34,041 nt of DNA from Sphingobacteriia bacterium (GCA_009927485.1 RFMW01000212.1:1-34041), one strand, 5' to 3'; numbered from the stretch's first letter, positions 9,927 to 20,183 are shown. A program made the numbers and translations. Notes: generated by a model not told the origin, from the sequence alone.

Positions 9927-10739
9927 ATGCCTTACGATTTCCATCACGATCACGAATTTTACCTGGACTTCTTGGCACGCAATGCCCGCGATAGCATCAT
10001 GCCTTTTTGTTTGGAAGGCCTGCAGGCCCTCGACCCTTCGCGAAAAGGCTGGGAGGGCTTGGAGGTTTTGGAATTGGGTTGCGGCGAAGGAGGAAATTTA
10101 CTTCCCTTTGTGGAAGCGGGATGCCGGGGTACTGGTATTGACCTAAACCGCACCAAAATCGAATTTGGTCGTCAAAGAATGTCCAAATACACCCAGACCG
10201 GCCAAATGGACCTGCGCGCTGAGGATATCTACAATCCCGACATCGAGGAGGAATTTACGGTGCGTTTTGATTTGATTGTTCTCAAGGACGTTATTGAGCA
10301 TTTGCCGGACCAGCCCAGGGCCTTGAGGCAAATGCAGAAGTTCCTGAAGAACAACGGCTTGCTATTTATTGGCTGGCCCCCTTGGACCATGCCGTTTGGA
10401 GGTCACCAACAAATCGCTGAAGGCTGGATACAGAAATTTCCCTGGATCCACCTGTTACCAAGGTCTGCCTACGATTCGATCATTCGAATCACCGGTCAAA
10501 ATGCGGAAACCCGCGATGAATTGCTTTCCATCTACGATTGCGGAATCGGCATTCAACGGATGCATCGCATCGCCAAGGATTGCTCGATGCCAGTCCATCG
10601 TGAAGTCCATTACCTGATCAACCCTATTTACGCCTACAAGTTTGGCTTGAAAACCCGCAAACAATGGGGCATCGTCCGGGCATTACCTTATGTTAGAGAT
10701 TTTCTAACCACCTCGGTTTATCTTTTGTTAAGAAAGTAA
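9927..10739 (+). CDS. class I SAM-dependent methyltransferase
   Basis: VLELGCGEGGNLLPFVEAGCRGTGIDLN, DLIVLKDVIEHLPDQPRALRQM. Start at MPYDFHHDH. Confidence 0.88.
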   Translation: MPYDFHHDHEFYLDFLARNARDSIMPFCLEGLQALDPSRKGWEGLEVLELGCGEGGNLLPFVEAGCRGTGIDLNRTKIEFGRQRMSKYTQTGQMDLRAEDIYNPDIEEEFTVRFDLIVLKDVIEHLPDQPRALRQMQKFLKNNGLLFIGWPPWTMPFGGHQQIAEGWIQKFPWIHLLPRSAYDSIIRITGQNAETRDELLSIYDCGIGIQRMHRIAKDCSMPVHREVHYLINPIYAYKFGLKTRKQWGIVRALPYVRDFLTTSVYLLLRK

Positions 10740-10760
10740 CCAACGGCCTTGGTGTTTCGT

Positions 10761-11336
10761 TCAAGACGCAGTTTGACGGGTCCATTTCCACCAGCCCCTT
10801 ACGGCCAATCCCGCAAATACGCAGTATTGTAACGCCGTGGGGGTCATTCCTTTGTGGAGGTAGAGCCCTACTGACATCAGGTTGATTATCAACCACAAAG
10901 GCCAATTCCAACGGTAGCCTGCCGCCATCCAGAGCATCGCGGTAATGGCCAAGGACGAAGTCGTAGTGTCCCATAACACCACCGAGCTGTCCGTATAGTT
11001 TTTCAGCACAAACCAAAAGAGAAACCAAGCCAATAAGCCAAAGCCTAGTCCAAGGACCAAGCCCTGACGGGTCATGGCTTGAGCAAGATGGGTTTGGGTT
11101 TCGACTTGTCTTTTCTTCCACGAAACCCAGCCCACAACGCCCATGATGCTGTACCAGACATTGATTACCGCATCTGCATAGATTCCGTTGACTGCGCACA
11201 AGAAAATATAAAGAACCGTGCTTGCTACGCCGCTCAGATAACCGCGTCGATGGCCACTGCCCAAATCCCAAACTCCCCAAATCCCCAAAATCGCAGCCCC
11301 GGTTTCCACCCAAAAAGAGGGTCCCGGTACTTGCAT
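10761..11336 (-). CDS. pnuC: nicotinamide mononucleotide/riboside transporter PnuC
   Basis: Polytopic PnuC-like pattern (GAAILGIWGVW, NVWYSIMGVVGWVSWKKR, CVFAGLAVRGWWKW). ATG shares one base with the infB stop (TAATG). Confidence 0.85.
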   Translation of the reverse strand: MQVPGPSFWVETGAAILGIWGVWDLGSGHRRGYLSGVASTVLYIFLCAVNGIYADAVINVWYSIMGVVGWVSWKKRQVETQTHLAQAMTRQGLVLGLGFGLLAWFLFWFVLKNYTDSSVVLWDTTTSSLAITAMLWMAAGYRWNWPLWLIINLMSVGLYLHKGMTPTALQYCVFAGLAVRGWWKWTRQTAS

Positions 11337-14284
11337 TATAACTTGGCTTTTACCTCTACGCGATCATACCCCTCAATCAAGTCACCAACTTTGATGTCAT
11401 TAAAATTCTGGATGTTAAGACCGCATTCGTAGCCTGTGGCCACCTCTTTGACATCTTCTTTGAAGCGCTTGAGCGAGGCCAATTCCCCGGTATAAATGAC
11501 GACACCATCTCGGAGAACGCGAACCTTGGTGTTCCGGTTGATTTTGCCGTCCAAGACCATGCAACCTGCTACCGTGCCCACCTTGGTAATCTTGAAGACT
11601 TCGCGGATTTCGACGTTGGCCACCACCTTTTCTTCTACCGTAGGGGCTAGCATGCCTTCCATCGCGCTCTTGATTTCGTTGATTGCGTCGTAAATGATGG
11701 AATAGGTTCGAATATCAATTTCTTCTTGCTCCGCAAGACGTCGAACCGAGGCAAGGGGTCTCACCTGGAAGCCTACGATAATGGCGTCTGATGCAGAAGC
11801 CAACATCACATCGGTCTCCGTGATTTGACCAACGCCTTTGTGAATAACATTCACTTGGATCTGCTTGGTGGACAGCTGCAACAACGAATCGCTCAGAGCC
11901 TCCACCGATCCGTCCACATCCCCTTTGACGATGAGATTCAATTCCTTGAAGTTTCCAATGGCCAAACGGCGGCCAATTTCGTCCAAGGTAATGTGTTTGC
12001 GGGTACGCATTCCTTGTTCGCGCATGAGTTGTTGACGCTTCGTGCCAATTTCTCTTGCAGCAGATTCGCTTTCCGTTACGTAAAAACGCTCTCCTGATGT
12101 TGGCGCGCTGGCAAAACCCAAGACCTGCACCGGTTGCGCCGGGCCTACCTGACTGATTTTCTGTCCTCTTTCATTTTGAAGGACTTTCACGCGGCCATAA
12201 TGTGCCCCTGCCAAAATTGGATCACCGGAACGCAACGTCCCAGACTCGATCAAAACGGTGGCAACCACGCCTCGACCTTTGTCCAACGACGCCTCGATGA
12301 CCGTACCAACAGCGCGCTTGTCCGGATCGGCCGTTAACTCCAATACTTCGGCTTCCAATAGAATTTTCTCCAATAGCAAATCCACGTTCAAGCCTTTTTT
12401 GGCCGAGATTTCCTGGTCCTGGTACTTCCCCCCCCAACTTTCGACCAAAATATTCATTGCGGACAATTGCTCACGGATTTTCTCCGCATTGGCTTCGGGT
12501 CGATCAATTTTGTTAATCGCAAAAATCATGGGAACACCGGCCGCCTGGGCGTGACTAATGGCCTCCTTGGTTTGAGGCATGACCTTGTCATCTGCTGCGA
12601 TGACGATCACAACGATATCGGTCACCTTGGCACCGCGAGCACGCATGGCCGTAAAGGCTTCGTGACCCGGTGTATCAAGGAAGGTGATATGCTTACCATC
12701 GGGTAGGGCCACCTCGTATGCTCCGATATGCTGGGTAATCCCCCCGGCCTCACCGGCTATCACGTTAGCATTTCGGATATAATCCAAAAGCGAGGTCTTA
12801 CCGTGATCGACGTGACCCATGATGGTCACAATCGGGGCTCTGGGCTTCATGTTGTTCGGATCGCTTGGCTCTTCCAGCATGGGCTCATCGTCCGCCGCTG
12901 AAATGAAGCTGACGTCAAAACCAAATTCATCCGCTACAATAACAATTGTTTCTGCATCCAATCGCTGGTTGATGGTCACCACAATACCCAAGGCAAAACA
13001 TTTCATAATGACTTCCCCTACAGCTACATCCATCAATCCTGCCAATTCCCCGGTGGTGATAAATTCTGTAAGTTGCAATTTGGTCTTGCCATCGCGAGTC
13101 TGCTGCGACGAACCCGTGTTCGCGGCTTCTTCACCTTCAAGACGACGCAACTGCTTTTTGAATTTGGCACGGCTCCCTGTTCCCTTTCCTCCTTGGAGGC
13201 GGGCCAACGTGGCCTTGATTTGATCTTGAATTTCCTTTTCGGTCGGTTCGGCTTTGGGGCCAGAACCTGTACCCGCTGGTCCTCGACGGCCGGCTTGATC
13301 ACCAACCCGTCCTCGGGGAGGCCTTGCCGAAACCGACCCTACACCGCTAACGCTGGGTCTTTGGTTGGGGTCTGCCGCAGCTCCAGGTTCCGGCGTGCTG
13401 CCGTCAACCCTTTTCCGTTTTCTTTTGCCCACCTGGTCCGTCGCGGAGGAAGCAACCGGCTTACGTTTTTGGAATTGACTGACATCTATTTTTCCTAAGA
13501 CGGTGGTTCCTTGCAATCGATCCGCCACAGCGCGCACCAATTCCTCTGGCGTATCTTTCTTTTCGCCTTCCGGCTTGTTCTCTTCCGATGAGGGCGCTGG
13601 TTGGGTCTCTGCTGTTGGATTTTCTTTTGGGGCGGCGGTAGGTTTGGCTCCCTTGGATACGGCTGCTGGCTCCGCACCCTCGCCTTGGAGTTGATTTTCA
13701 GGGGTTGGTTCCTGGGCGGGCGTTGTTGCTTCCGCCTCCGACGAATCGCTTTTTTTCTTTGATTTTTTGGGACCTTTGGTCGCCTCTGTGGACAAATCAA
13801 TTTTGCCCACTACTTTGAGCCCTGTTACAGGCTCTGCCTTGGCCTCGACCACGGGCTCTGGGGTGGGTGTATGATCCGGGGTCTTTTCCGGCTCGGGAAC
13901 TACCGCTTCGGTTTTAGGAGCCTTGGGGAGCTCCGCTTCTGCCTTCTTGGCCTTGGCCGGGGTGGTGGCCGTGTTGGTTCCCATTCCTTTGATCAGAACC
14001 TCCTTCTGTTCAGCTCTTGATTTAGGTGACTGGCTAACGGATTTCTGGTCAAGCACCAAATCCTCCTTCCCGGCTTTACCAATATGGATTTGGGCAGCTT
14101 GTTCTTTGATCTTTTTGTCCTGACCAAAATCCCTCAGGAGCGCCTGGTACATTTCGTCCGTGATCTTGGCATTTGGATTCGACTCGACACTAAATCCTTT
14201 GGATGCCAGATGCTCCACCAAGTGCTGAACACTGATGTTGAACTCTGTTGCGGCTTTTTTGACTCTGACGGTTCCTTCGGACAT
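11336..14284 (-). CDS. infB: translation initiation factor IF-2
   Basis: GTPase motifs [34 protein letters not shown]; low-complexity N-terminal region. Confidence 0.98.
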   Translation of the reverse strand: MSEGTVRVKKAATEFNISVQHLVEHLASKGFSVESNPNAKITDEMYQALLRDFGQDKKIKEQAAQIHIGKAGKEDLVLDQKSVSQSPKSRAEQKEVLIKGMGTNTATTPAKAKKAEAELPKAPKTEAVVPEPEKTPDHTPTPEPVVEAKAEPVTGLKVVGKIDLSTEATKGPKKSKKKSDSSEAEATTPAQEPTPENQLQGEGAEPAAVSKGAKPTAAPKENPTAETQPAPSSEENKPEGEKKDTPEELVRAVADRLQGTTVLGKIDVSQFQKRKPVASSATDQVGKRKRKRVDGSTPEPGAAADPNQRPSVSGVGSVSARPPRGRVGDQAGRRGPAGTGSGPKAEPTEKEIQDQIKATLARLQGGKGTGSRAKFKKQLRRLEGEEAANTGSSQQTRDGKTKLQLTEFITTGELAGLMDVAVGEVIMKCFALGIVVTINQRLDAETIVIVADEFGFDVSFISAADDEPMLEEPSDPNNMKPRAPIVTIMGHVDHGKTSLLDYIRNANVIAGEAGGITQHIGAYEVALPDGKHITFLDTPGHEAFTAMRARGAKVTDIVVIVIAADDKVMPQTKEAISHAQAAGVPMIFAINKIDRPEANAEKIREQLSAMNILVESWGGKYQDQEISAKKGLNVDLLLEKILLEAEVLELTADPDKRAVGTVIEASLDKGRGVVATVLIESGTLRSGDPILAGAHYGRVKVLQNERGQKISQVGPAQPVQVLGFASAPTSGERFYVTESESAAREIGTKRQQLMREQGMRTRKHITLDEIGRRLAIGNFKELNLIVKGDVDGSVEALSDSLLQLSTKQIQVNVIHKGVGQITETDVMLASASDAIIVGFQVRPLASVRRLAEQEEIDIRTYSIIYDAINEIKSAMEGMLAPTVEEKVVANVEIREVFKITKVGTVAGCMVLDGKINRNTKVRVLRDGVVIYTGELASLKRFKEDVKEVATGYECGLNIQNFNDIKVGDLIEGYDRVEVKAKL

Positions 14285-14338
14285 TCTGTTGGGGTCTGGT
14301 TAAAAGGTATAGGGCTTAATGTTCTAGGGACGCTTGGT

Positions 14339-15607
14339 TTATTCGAATTCTGATCTCAGGATTGCCAAAACCTGGGCGGCGGTTTCTTCTTCAAGTTCCG
14401 TGCGTCGCACCAATTCTTCCAACCCAATTTTGATGACCGACTTTGCGGTGTCGCAACCCAAGGCCTTGAGTTCGTCAAGAACCCATCCCTCAATTTCGTC
14501 TGAAAATTCATCCAAATCAACATCGGAATCATCTTCTTGTACATCCCGGAACACGTCAATTTCATAACCCGTGAGCTTAGCGGCCAATCGGATATTATGC
14601 CCCCCTTTGCCAATAGCCAAGGATACTTGGTCCGGTTTGAGGAACACGTTGACCTTCATCGTTTCTTTGTTAATCTCCAGGCTCACCACCCTGGCCGGAC
14701 TCATGGCGCGCTGGATAAAGAGTTCCAGGTTGTTGGTATAATTGATGACATCGATGCTCTCGTTGCGGAGCTCCCTGACAATGCCGTGGATCCTGGAACC
14801 CTTCATACCCACGCAGGCGCCTACCGGATCGATTCGGTCATCGTAGCTTTCCACCGCAACCTTGGCCCTTTCGCCCGGTTCCCTAACAATACTTTTAATG
14901 GTAATCAAACCGTCGAAGATTTCCGGAACCTCCATTTCCATTAATCTCGCCAAGAAAGCTGGATCGGTCCGCGAAATAATAATCCGTGGGGTAATGTTCT
15001 GCATTTCCACGCGAAGAATTACCGCCTTTAGGGCATCCCCTTTTTTGTAAAAATCAGCCGGTATTTGTTCGTTTTTGGGTAAAATAAGCTCATTACCCTC
15101 ATCATCCAGGACCAATATTTCCTTTTTCCAAATTTGATAGACCTCCCCGGTGATGATATCCCCAACCCTATCCTTGTATTTCTTGTAAATATTGTCTTTC
15201 TCTAATTCCAAAATACGTTGTACCAAGGTCTGCCTTGCGGCAAGTACTGCACGACGACCGAAATCCTCCAATTTAATCTCGTCGGATACCTCTTCACCAA
15301 CCTCAAAATCAGGCTCAATCAACTGCGCTTCCTCCAGGGAAATCTTATCCGGCATTCCCAATTCTTCCGAATCATTCTCAACAATTTCCCTGTTCCGCCA
15401 AATTTCAAGGTCCCCCTTTTCGGTATTCAAAATAACATCAAAGTTCTCGTCTGTTCCAAATTTGCGTTTCACCATGCTTCGAAATACATCTTCCATAATT
15501 CTCATCATGGTTGCACGATCAATGTTCCTAAACTCTTTGAATTCAGAGAAAGAAGTAATCAGAACTTGATTTTGATTGACGGGTTGGGGTTTGGTTTTAA
15601 CAGCCAT
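14339..15607 (-). CDS. nusA: transcription termination/antitermination factor NusA
   Basis: S1 domain, KH motif VGACVGMKGSRIHGIVREL and LAIGKGGHNIRLAAKLTGYEID. Confidence 0.97.
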   Translation of the reverse strand: MAVKTKPQPVNQNQVLITSFSEFKEFRNIDRATMMRIMEDVFRSMVKRKFGTDENFDVILNTEKGDLEIWRNREIVENDSEELGMPDKISLEEAQLIEPDFEVGEEVSDEIKLEDFGRRAVLAARQTLVQRILELEKDNIYKKYKDRVGDIITGEVYQIWKKEILVLDDEGNELILPKNEQIPADFYKKGDALKAVILRVEMQNITPRIIISRTDPAFLARLMEMEVPEIFDGLITIKSIVREPGERAKVAVESYDDRIDPVGACVGMKGSRIHGIVRELRNESIDVINYTNNLELFIQRAMSPARVVSLEINKETMKVNVFLKPDQVSLAIGKGGHNIRLAAKLTGYEIDVFRDVQEDDSDVDLDEFSDEIEGWVLDELKALGCDTAKSVIKIGLEELVRRTELEEETAAQVLAILRSEFE

Positions 15608-15735
15608 AACAAGGAAATAAAAGTATTTTCAAATTAAGAATTAAGGTAATGGGCAAGAATAGTGCACTGTTGAATTATGTTTTGGAATGTGGTTTGGAAT
15701 CTCTATTTATATGACAAATATTTGTATAACAATTT

Positions 15736-16263
15736 TTAAAAAATCACCACCTTGGCTTCTTTGATTTCTGGAAAGGTTACAGTGCTATCTAAGCCGTCTT
15801 TTCCTTTCAATACCAATTTGGAGGCATCCGCCTCCATCAAACTCCCCATAAATACTGTCCCGTTGAGCAGTGTGATTTTCAATTGACGGCCTAGATGCTG
15901 AGGATACTGCCTACTCAAAACCAACGGGGCTTCGGCTCCAGGTGATCCAACCTCCAAGACTATAGGGCCTTGCCAACCATGTTCATCAATCAGTTTACCC
16001 AGAGAACGGTTAAGCGTTGCACATGCATCTATATTGACGCCCTGGTCGCCATCAACCTTAACCAAAAGCCTTCGAGAATCGGATGACCATTGTATCCCAA
16101 CGACGAAATGCGCAGTGCCCTCCAGGGCGCGTTCGATATGCCCGGCCACTTGGCTCTTCAAATCGGCTAATAATTCCGGAGTTTGAGGCGGAGCCATCTC
16201 TTCCGCACCCCGAATCCGGTCTGTAGCCCTTGTTTTGCTTGTAACCTGCGCTTTGGGTGGCAT
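15736..16263 (-). CDS. rimP: ribosome maturation factor RimP
   Basis: VDACATLNRSLGKLIDE-like segment and LEVGSPGAEAPLVLSRQYPQHLGRQLKITL; canonical position upstream of nusA-infB. Confidence 0.93.
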   Translation of the reverse strand: MPPKAQVTSKTRATDRIRGAEEMAPPQTPELLADLKSQVAGHIERALEGTAHFVVGIQWSSDSRRLLVKVDGDQGVNIDACATLNRSLGKLIDEHGWQGPIVLEVGSPGAEAPLVLSRQYPQHLGRQLKITLLNGTVFMGSLMEADASKLVLKGKDGLDSTVTFPEIKEAKVVIF

Positions 16264-16317
16264 TCCTGTTTGGTATAAATCGTTTGTGGCTTGTTACAAA
16301 ATTTAAACAAAAGAAAA

Positions 16318-16333
16318 GGGGGCTTGCGCCCCC
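16318..16333 (-). terminator. GC-rich stem-loop followed by U-rich tract in the rimP leader
   Basis: Minus strand GGGGGC-GCAA-GCCCCC then TTTTCTTTTG. Confidence 0.55.
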
Positions 16334-16346
16334 TCCATTTCTGCTG

Positions 16347-16354
16347 CAAATATA
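16347..16354 (-). promoter_or_regulatory. Bacteroidota -7-like box TATATTTG for rimP-nusA-infB
   Basis: Perfect TAnnTTTG match on the minus strand, upstream of rimP; no convincing -33 TTTG seen. Confidence 0.5.
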
Positions 16355-16432
16355 CATCTTTTGACTGCCCATGCGCCATTTGATTTTACCACCACTGTTG
16401 AGGCTCTTCCACGCCAAAGAGTCGCCTAAAAC

Positions 16433-16461
16433 AAAACCGCCCCCTTTCGGAGGCGGTTTTT
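16433..16461 (-). terminator. intrinsic terminator downstream of the collagen-like gene (possibly bidirectional)
   Basis: AAAACCGCC-CCCTTTCGGA-GGCGGTTTT inverted repeat with TTTTGTTTT-type tract on the minus strand and T5 on the plus strand. Confidence 0.75.
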
Positions 16462-16491
16462 AATAATCCCATAGGATCTACAAGCCCAATT

Positions 16492-18699
16492 TTATGGGCA
16501 ATTAACTCCTCCGTTACAGAATGGGGTGCTTGGAATTACGTCTGCAACTTCGTCAGCGTATTCACAGTTACCAGGAGTTGCCGTATCCCACTTGATTGCG
16601 GTATTACCCGGAGCAGTAACCACAAACCTTACATTGAACAACAATCCGTTGATTGTAACCGGAGTAAGATTAAACCAGGCTGCACGGAATTGGCGTCTGG
16701 TGCTGCTGGTATAGGGTGGGTTGGCATTCAAGTTCTGAAACAAACCGCAATTGCTTAGGAATCCAGCAGAAATAGCAGGGTTAAGACTGGTCACCGCCGA
16801 AATACAACGCAGTTTCGTGCTATCGTAATCCATAGCCAGTGAAATGGCAGCTGTAGGAATTGAACCCATGGTTATGGTTACAGGGACTACGATGGTGTCA
16901 CCCACGTTACAAGAGCTGCTCAAAACAGGAATGGTTGTCACGACATTGGTACCAGTGCCTACGCATGATGCGGTAATAGGGGGAGTGCCACAGGAGGTCG
17001 TGCTAAAAGATTCTTGTGATCCATAGGCTGTCCCTACGCTATTGGTTGCATAAGCGCGCACATTGTACGTTGTGCTGGCGCTTAGTCCGGTGAGGTTGCT
17101 GGTGAAAGATCCAGTCCCTGTACCACCAGATACTGTGCTATTGGCCGTAGTTGGGTTCGCCACTGTACCATAAGCAATACCTCTTGCACTAACCGCCGCA
17201 CCTCCATCGCTGGTCACGTTACCACCTGATGTTGCAGTCGCACAAGTCACTGAGCTGGCAGCAGTGGTGGAAACCGAAGCAAGCGTCGCGGGAGGCGCAG
17301 AAGTTGTGAACGACACATTGCTACCGTAAGAAGTTCCCACTGAATTGGTTGCATAGGCACGTACATTGTAGGTTGTGCTGGCTGAAAGACCGGTAATGTT
17401 GCTGGTGAAGGCTCCAGTACCCGTTCCACCGGAAACAGTGGTATTAGCAGTTGTTGGATTGGCTGCCGTACCATAGGCAACACCGCGAGCGGTAACCGAA
17501 GCATTTCCATCGCTGGTTACATTGCCCCCACTCACTGCGGAAGACGAGGTAATGGAACTGATGGCGGTGGTGGTCACGGTTGGGGCAACTTGTTGTACTG
17601 CCGTGGTAAATGTTAATTCATTACCATAAGCCGTGCCTGCGCTGTTGGTAGCATAAGCACGAACAAAATAAGCCGTTGAGGCACTAAGTCCTGTGATGCT
17701 GGAGGTAAAAGCACCCGTTCCAGTGCCGTTGCTAGTCACCGTTCCGGATACTGTAGGATTGGCTGAGGTTCCGTAAGCGACACCACGTGCGGTGACCGAA
17801 GCACCACCATCGTTGGTAATGTTCCCGCCCGATGAGGCGGTGCTGGCCGTAATTCCAGTTACAGCTGTGGTCGTTAAAGTGGCCGTACATGGGTTAAATT
17901 GAAGCGTGCCGTTGCACACAAACAATGAGGCCGGGCCGTTAGGAGTTCCTGAAGGAATCGTTACACCACCAGCAGGACCAGCAGGACCTTGAGGGCCAGC
18001 AGGACCTTGAGCACCGGCGGGGCCTTGAGGACCAGCAGGACCTTGAGCGCCTTGAGCACCGGCGGGGCCTTGTGGGCCAGCAGGGCCTTGGGCACCAGGG
18101 GCACCGTCGTTACCGGCAGGACCTTGTGGACCGGCAGGACCTTGTGGACCGGCAGGACCTTGGGCACCGGGAGCACCGGGAGCACCTTGTGAGCCGGCAG
18201 GACCGGCAGGGCCTTGGGCGCCAGGAGTACCGTTATTACCGGCAGGGCCTTGGGGTCCAGCGGGTCCAGCAGGACCTTGTGGGCCAGGGTTTTTGGCGTA
18301 CAACGCAAACGGAACGCTTAACAATTGGGATGTGCTGGAAATACCGTAGTTGGTACCGCCCGTTAAATCGGCTTCAACTTTCAGGTAAAAAGCAGCGCTA
18401 CCCCAATTTATCCCGGCAAAAGTGCCAGATTGAGCGACCCCTCCACCAATCTCGATGCTCATCAAGCCGTTGGCATTGGTGGTTGCACTATGCCTTTCCA
18501 CATAAACAGCAGAACCGCTTGCAGAACCCGACAAAACGGATACTTTAACGCCAATGCTTTGGTTGGATAGCAATTGTCCGCTGGCGCCACGCATCACCGC
18601 TTGGTGGGTGAAGCGCTCAGGAACCTGAGCAAAAACTTGAGATGCCACCATCAGCATCATCAACATTTGCATGACAAGGATTTGTAAGCCTTTTTTCAT
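16492..18699 (-). CDS. secreted collagen-like repeat protein with three FN3-like repeats and a C-terminal cohesin-like domain
   Basis: Signal peptide [26 protein letters not shown]-terminal domain [25 protein letters not shown]; 35 uninterrupted Gly-X-Y triplets; three ~100-aa repeats ending GLSAST.[10 protein letters not shown].GT.YG; C-terminal Cys-rich [34 protein letters not shown]. Confidence 0.85.
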   Translation of the reverse strand: MKKGLQILVMQMLMMLMVASQVFAQVPERFTHQAVMRGASGQLLSNQSIGVKVSVLSGSASGSAVYVERHSATTNANGLMSIEIGGGVAQSGTFAGINWGSAAFYLKVEADLTGGTNYGISSTSQLLSVPFALYAKNPGPQGPAGPAGPQGPAGNNGTPGAQGPAGPAGSQGAPGAPGAQGPAGPQGPAGPQGPAGNDGAPGAQGPAGPQGPAGAQGAQGPAGPQGPAGAQGPAGPQGPAGPAGGVTIPSGTPNGPASLFVCNGTLQFNPCTATLTTTAVTGITASTASSGGNITNDGGASVTARGVAYGTSANPTVSGTVTSNGTGTGAFTSSITGLSASTAYFVRAYATNSAGTAYGNELTFTTAVQQVAPTVTTTAISSITSSSAVSGGNVTSDGNASVTARGVAYGTAANPTTANTTVSGGTGTGAFTSNITGLSASTTYNVRAYATNSVGTSYGSNVSFTTSAPPATLASVSTTAASSVTCATATSGGNVTSDGGAAVSARGIAYGTVANPTTANSTVSGGTGTGSFTSNLTGLSASTTYNVRAYATNSVGTAYGSQESFSTTSCGTPPITASCVGTGTNVVTTIPVLSSSCNVGDTIVVPVTITMGSIPTAAISLAMDYDSTKLRCISAVTSLNPAISAGFLSNCGLFQNLNANPPYTSSTRRQFRAAWFNLTPVTINGLLFNVRFVVTAPGNTAIKWDTATPGNCEYADEVADVIPSTPFCNGGVNCP
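16990..17874 (-). repeat. three tandem ~300-bp FN3-like coding repeats
   Basis: Repeat units begin near 17874, 17574 and 17271 (100-101 codons apart); units share long near-identical nucleotide stretches. Confidence 0.88.
17971..18285 (-). repeat. collagen-like GXY-coding repeat, 35 triplets
   Basis: Counted from translation [12 protein letters not shown]...GPAGPA; nucleotide pattern of ccagcaggaccttg(a/g/t)g(g/c)(g/a)cc-type 9-18 bp units. Confidence 0.95.
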
Positions 18700-18745
18700 G
18701 AGTTTGGATTTTAAGGGGTGTTGGTTGGTTTATGGATAGATAATT

Positions 18746-20119
18746 TTATTTGATTTTGTTGAATTTGAGGCGAGTAGAGAACTCTTGGTTGCTGCTTACA
18801 AAATTGAGAGCAACGTGATATTGTCCCTCTGCCCATGCGTTGCTTTCTAGGTCGATTTCTTGGTTGCCGCTTGAGGCAATGAAATAGGTGGCTTGATTCA
18901 CAATTCGGCCGCTCAAATCGGTAACAGTCACAGACAAATCACCGGGGAAAGGAAGGCGTACCGATAAGAAGGCGTTTGCATTGGTTGGATTGGGATAAAC
19001 CACCGCCTGCCATGATGAAGAATTGTTACGATTCTGCAACCTTGGCGCAGATAGCATGAAATCTCCGTAGGATACAGCCCAAGCATCGGCCAATTCGCTG
19101 TATTTGCCCATGGACAATTCTCCTTCGCCATTTCCTGATAATTGAAGGAACAACAAAGGCTCGCCGTCACGGACCTGGAATGGCTCAAGAGAATACCACC
19201 CCATGCGCAGTTGGCGGCCTTCTTGTTTGTAAATCAAATCGGCGTTTGAAGCTTCGCCACCCATCCGAATGCCTTGAACACTAAGCCCTTCTGGGATTTC
19301 TAAATCAAGACTCACAGCGCCTAAGTCATAAGAACCCTGTGCATAGACTGGCCATTCGATAATACCGTTGGAGGCCTGAAGTGTACCTTTGGGATCGAGG
19401 TTGATCCATTGTTGACGAAGATTAATGTCCGGGGTATAGGTTCCGTTTACATCACCATATACGAGGGCAAGATTGCTTTCTTGCAATTCTTGGCCGCTAT
19501 TGATTTGTTTGCTGCTTGGCAAATCATAGGCCCAGTCTCCTACCGAAAAACTGTTATCCGAGCCTACATAGCGACGGTGCACCAACAATGCGTCTGTTCC
19601 GTTGATAATATTGGTACCATTGACATCGCCAGCCCGAAAATTAATTCCTGTCAGGGTGGTCATTACGTTAAAATGCCTCTTCATGATGAGAGCATCGCTG
19701 GAGTTTACGGCACCCAAACCTCCCCAAGGCTTGTTGGTGGTAGCTGTCATCTGATAAATCCCTTGGGGGATACCGCTGAATAAATAGGCCCCGTTGGCGT
19801 CGGTTCTGGCGGTGTCCACCAATTGCCCGTTGGCAAGGAGGTTAATGCGGGTGTTGGTCATTGGGGTTCTGGCCGTATTGGCATAACGCAACAGGCCCGC
19901 CAAACGCGCCCCATATATTTCTACAGGGATTTGCACACCATAAGAAACTCGACCTGCAGAAACGCTGGTTTGTTCCACCGAAAGCTGGGCATTGCTGAAG
20001 CTCATGGAGCCGTAACCTGCAATGGTCACATCTCCTCCGCTCGACAAAATAGCTGATTGGGCTAAAGCCTGAACAGATAAAACCGCAAAAAAGAGCGTAG
20101 AATATAGGGTTTTCCTCAT
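18746..20119 (-). CDS. secreted T9SS type A sorting-domain protein with dockerin-like and cohesin-like modules
   Basis: Signal peptide MRKTLYSTLFFAVLSVQALAQ; prealbumin/CNA-B-like LAGLLRYANTARTPMTNTRINLLANG; dockerin-like VNSSDALIMKRHF...GDVNGTNIINGTDALLVHRRYVG; C-terminal VVYPNPTNANAFLSVRL...GRI...LKFNKIK sorting domain. TATATTTG at 20139-20146 (minus) supports the 20119 start. Confidence 0.85.
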   Translation of the reverse strand: MRKTLYSTLFFAVLSVQALAQSAILSSGGDVTIAGYGSMSFSNAQLSVEQTSVSAGRVSYGVQIPVEIYGARLAGLLRYANTARTPMTNTRINLLANGQLVDTARTDANGAYLFSGIPQGIYQMTATTNKPWGGLGAVNSSDALIMKRHFNVMTTLTGINFRAGDVNGTNIINGTDALLVHRRYVGSDNSFSVGDWAYDLPSSKQINSGQELQESNLALVYGDVNGTYTPDINLRQQWINLDPKGTLQASNGIIEWPVYAQGSYDLGAVSLDLEIPEGLSVQGIRMGGEASNADLIYKQEGRQLRMGWYSLEPFQVRDGEPLLFLQLSGNGEGELSMGKYSELADAWAVSYGDFMLSAPRLQNRNNSSSWQAVVYPNPTNANAFLSVRLPFPGDLSVTVTDLSGRIVNQATYFIASSGNQEIDLESNAWAEGQYHVALNFVSSNQEFSTRLKFNKIK

Positions 20120-20183
20120 GACGTAGGGTTTATCAGACCAAATATAAATATTTCTATTCGAAAATCCACACGATTTCCACATT

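Noticed and set aside
17971-18285. Short regularly repeated DNA units resembling a CRISPR-like or satellite array
   Set aside because: Period is a multiple of 3/9 with no unique spacers and translates to an open Gly-X-Y collagen tract in a long ORF.
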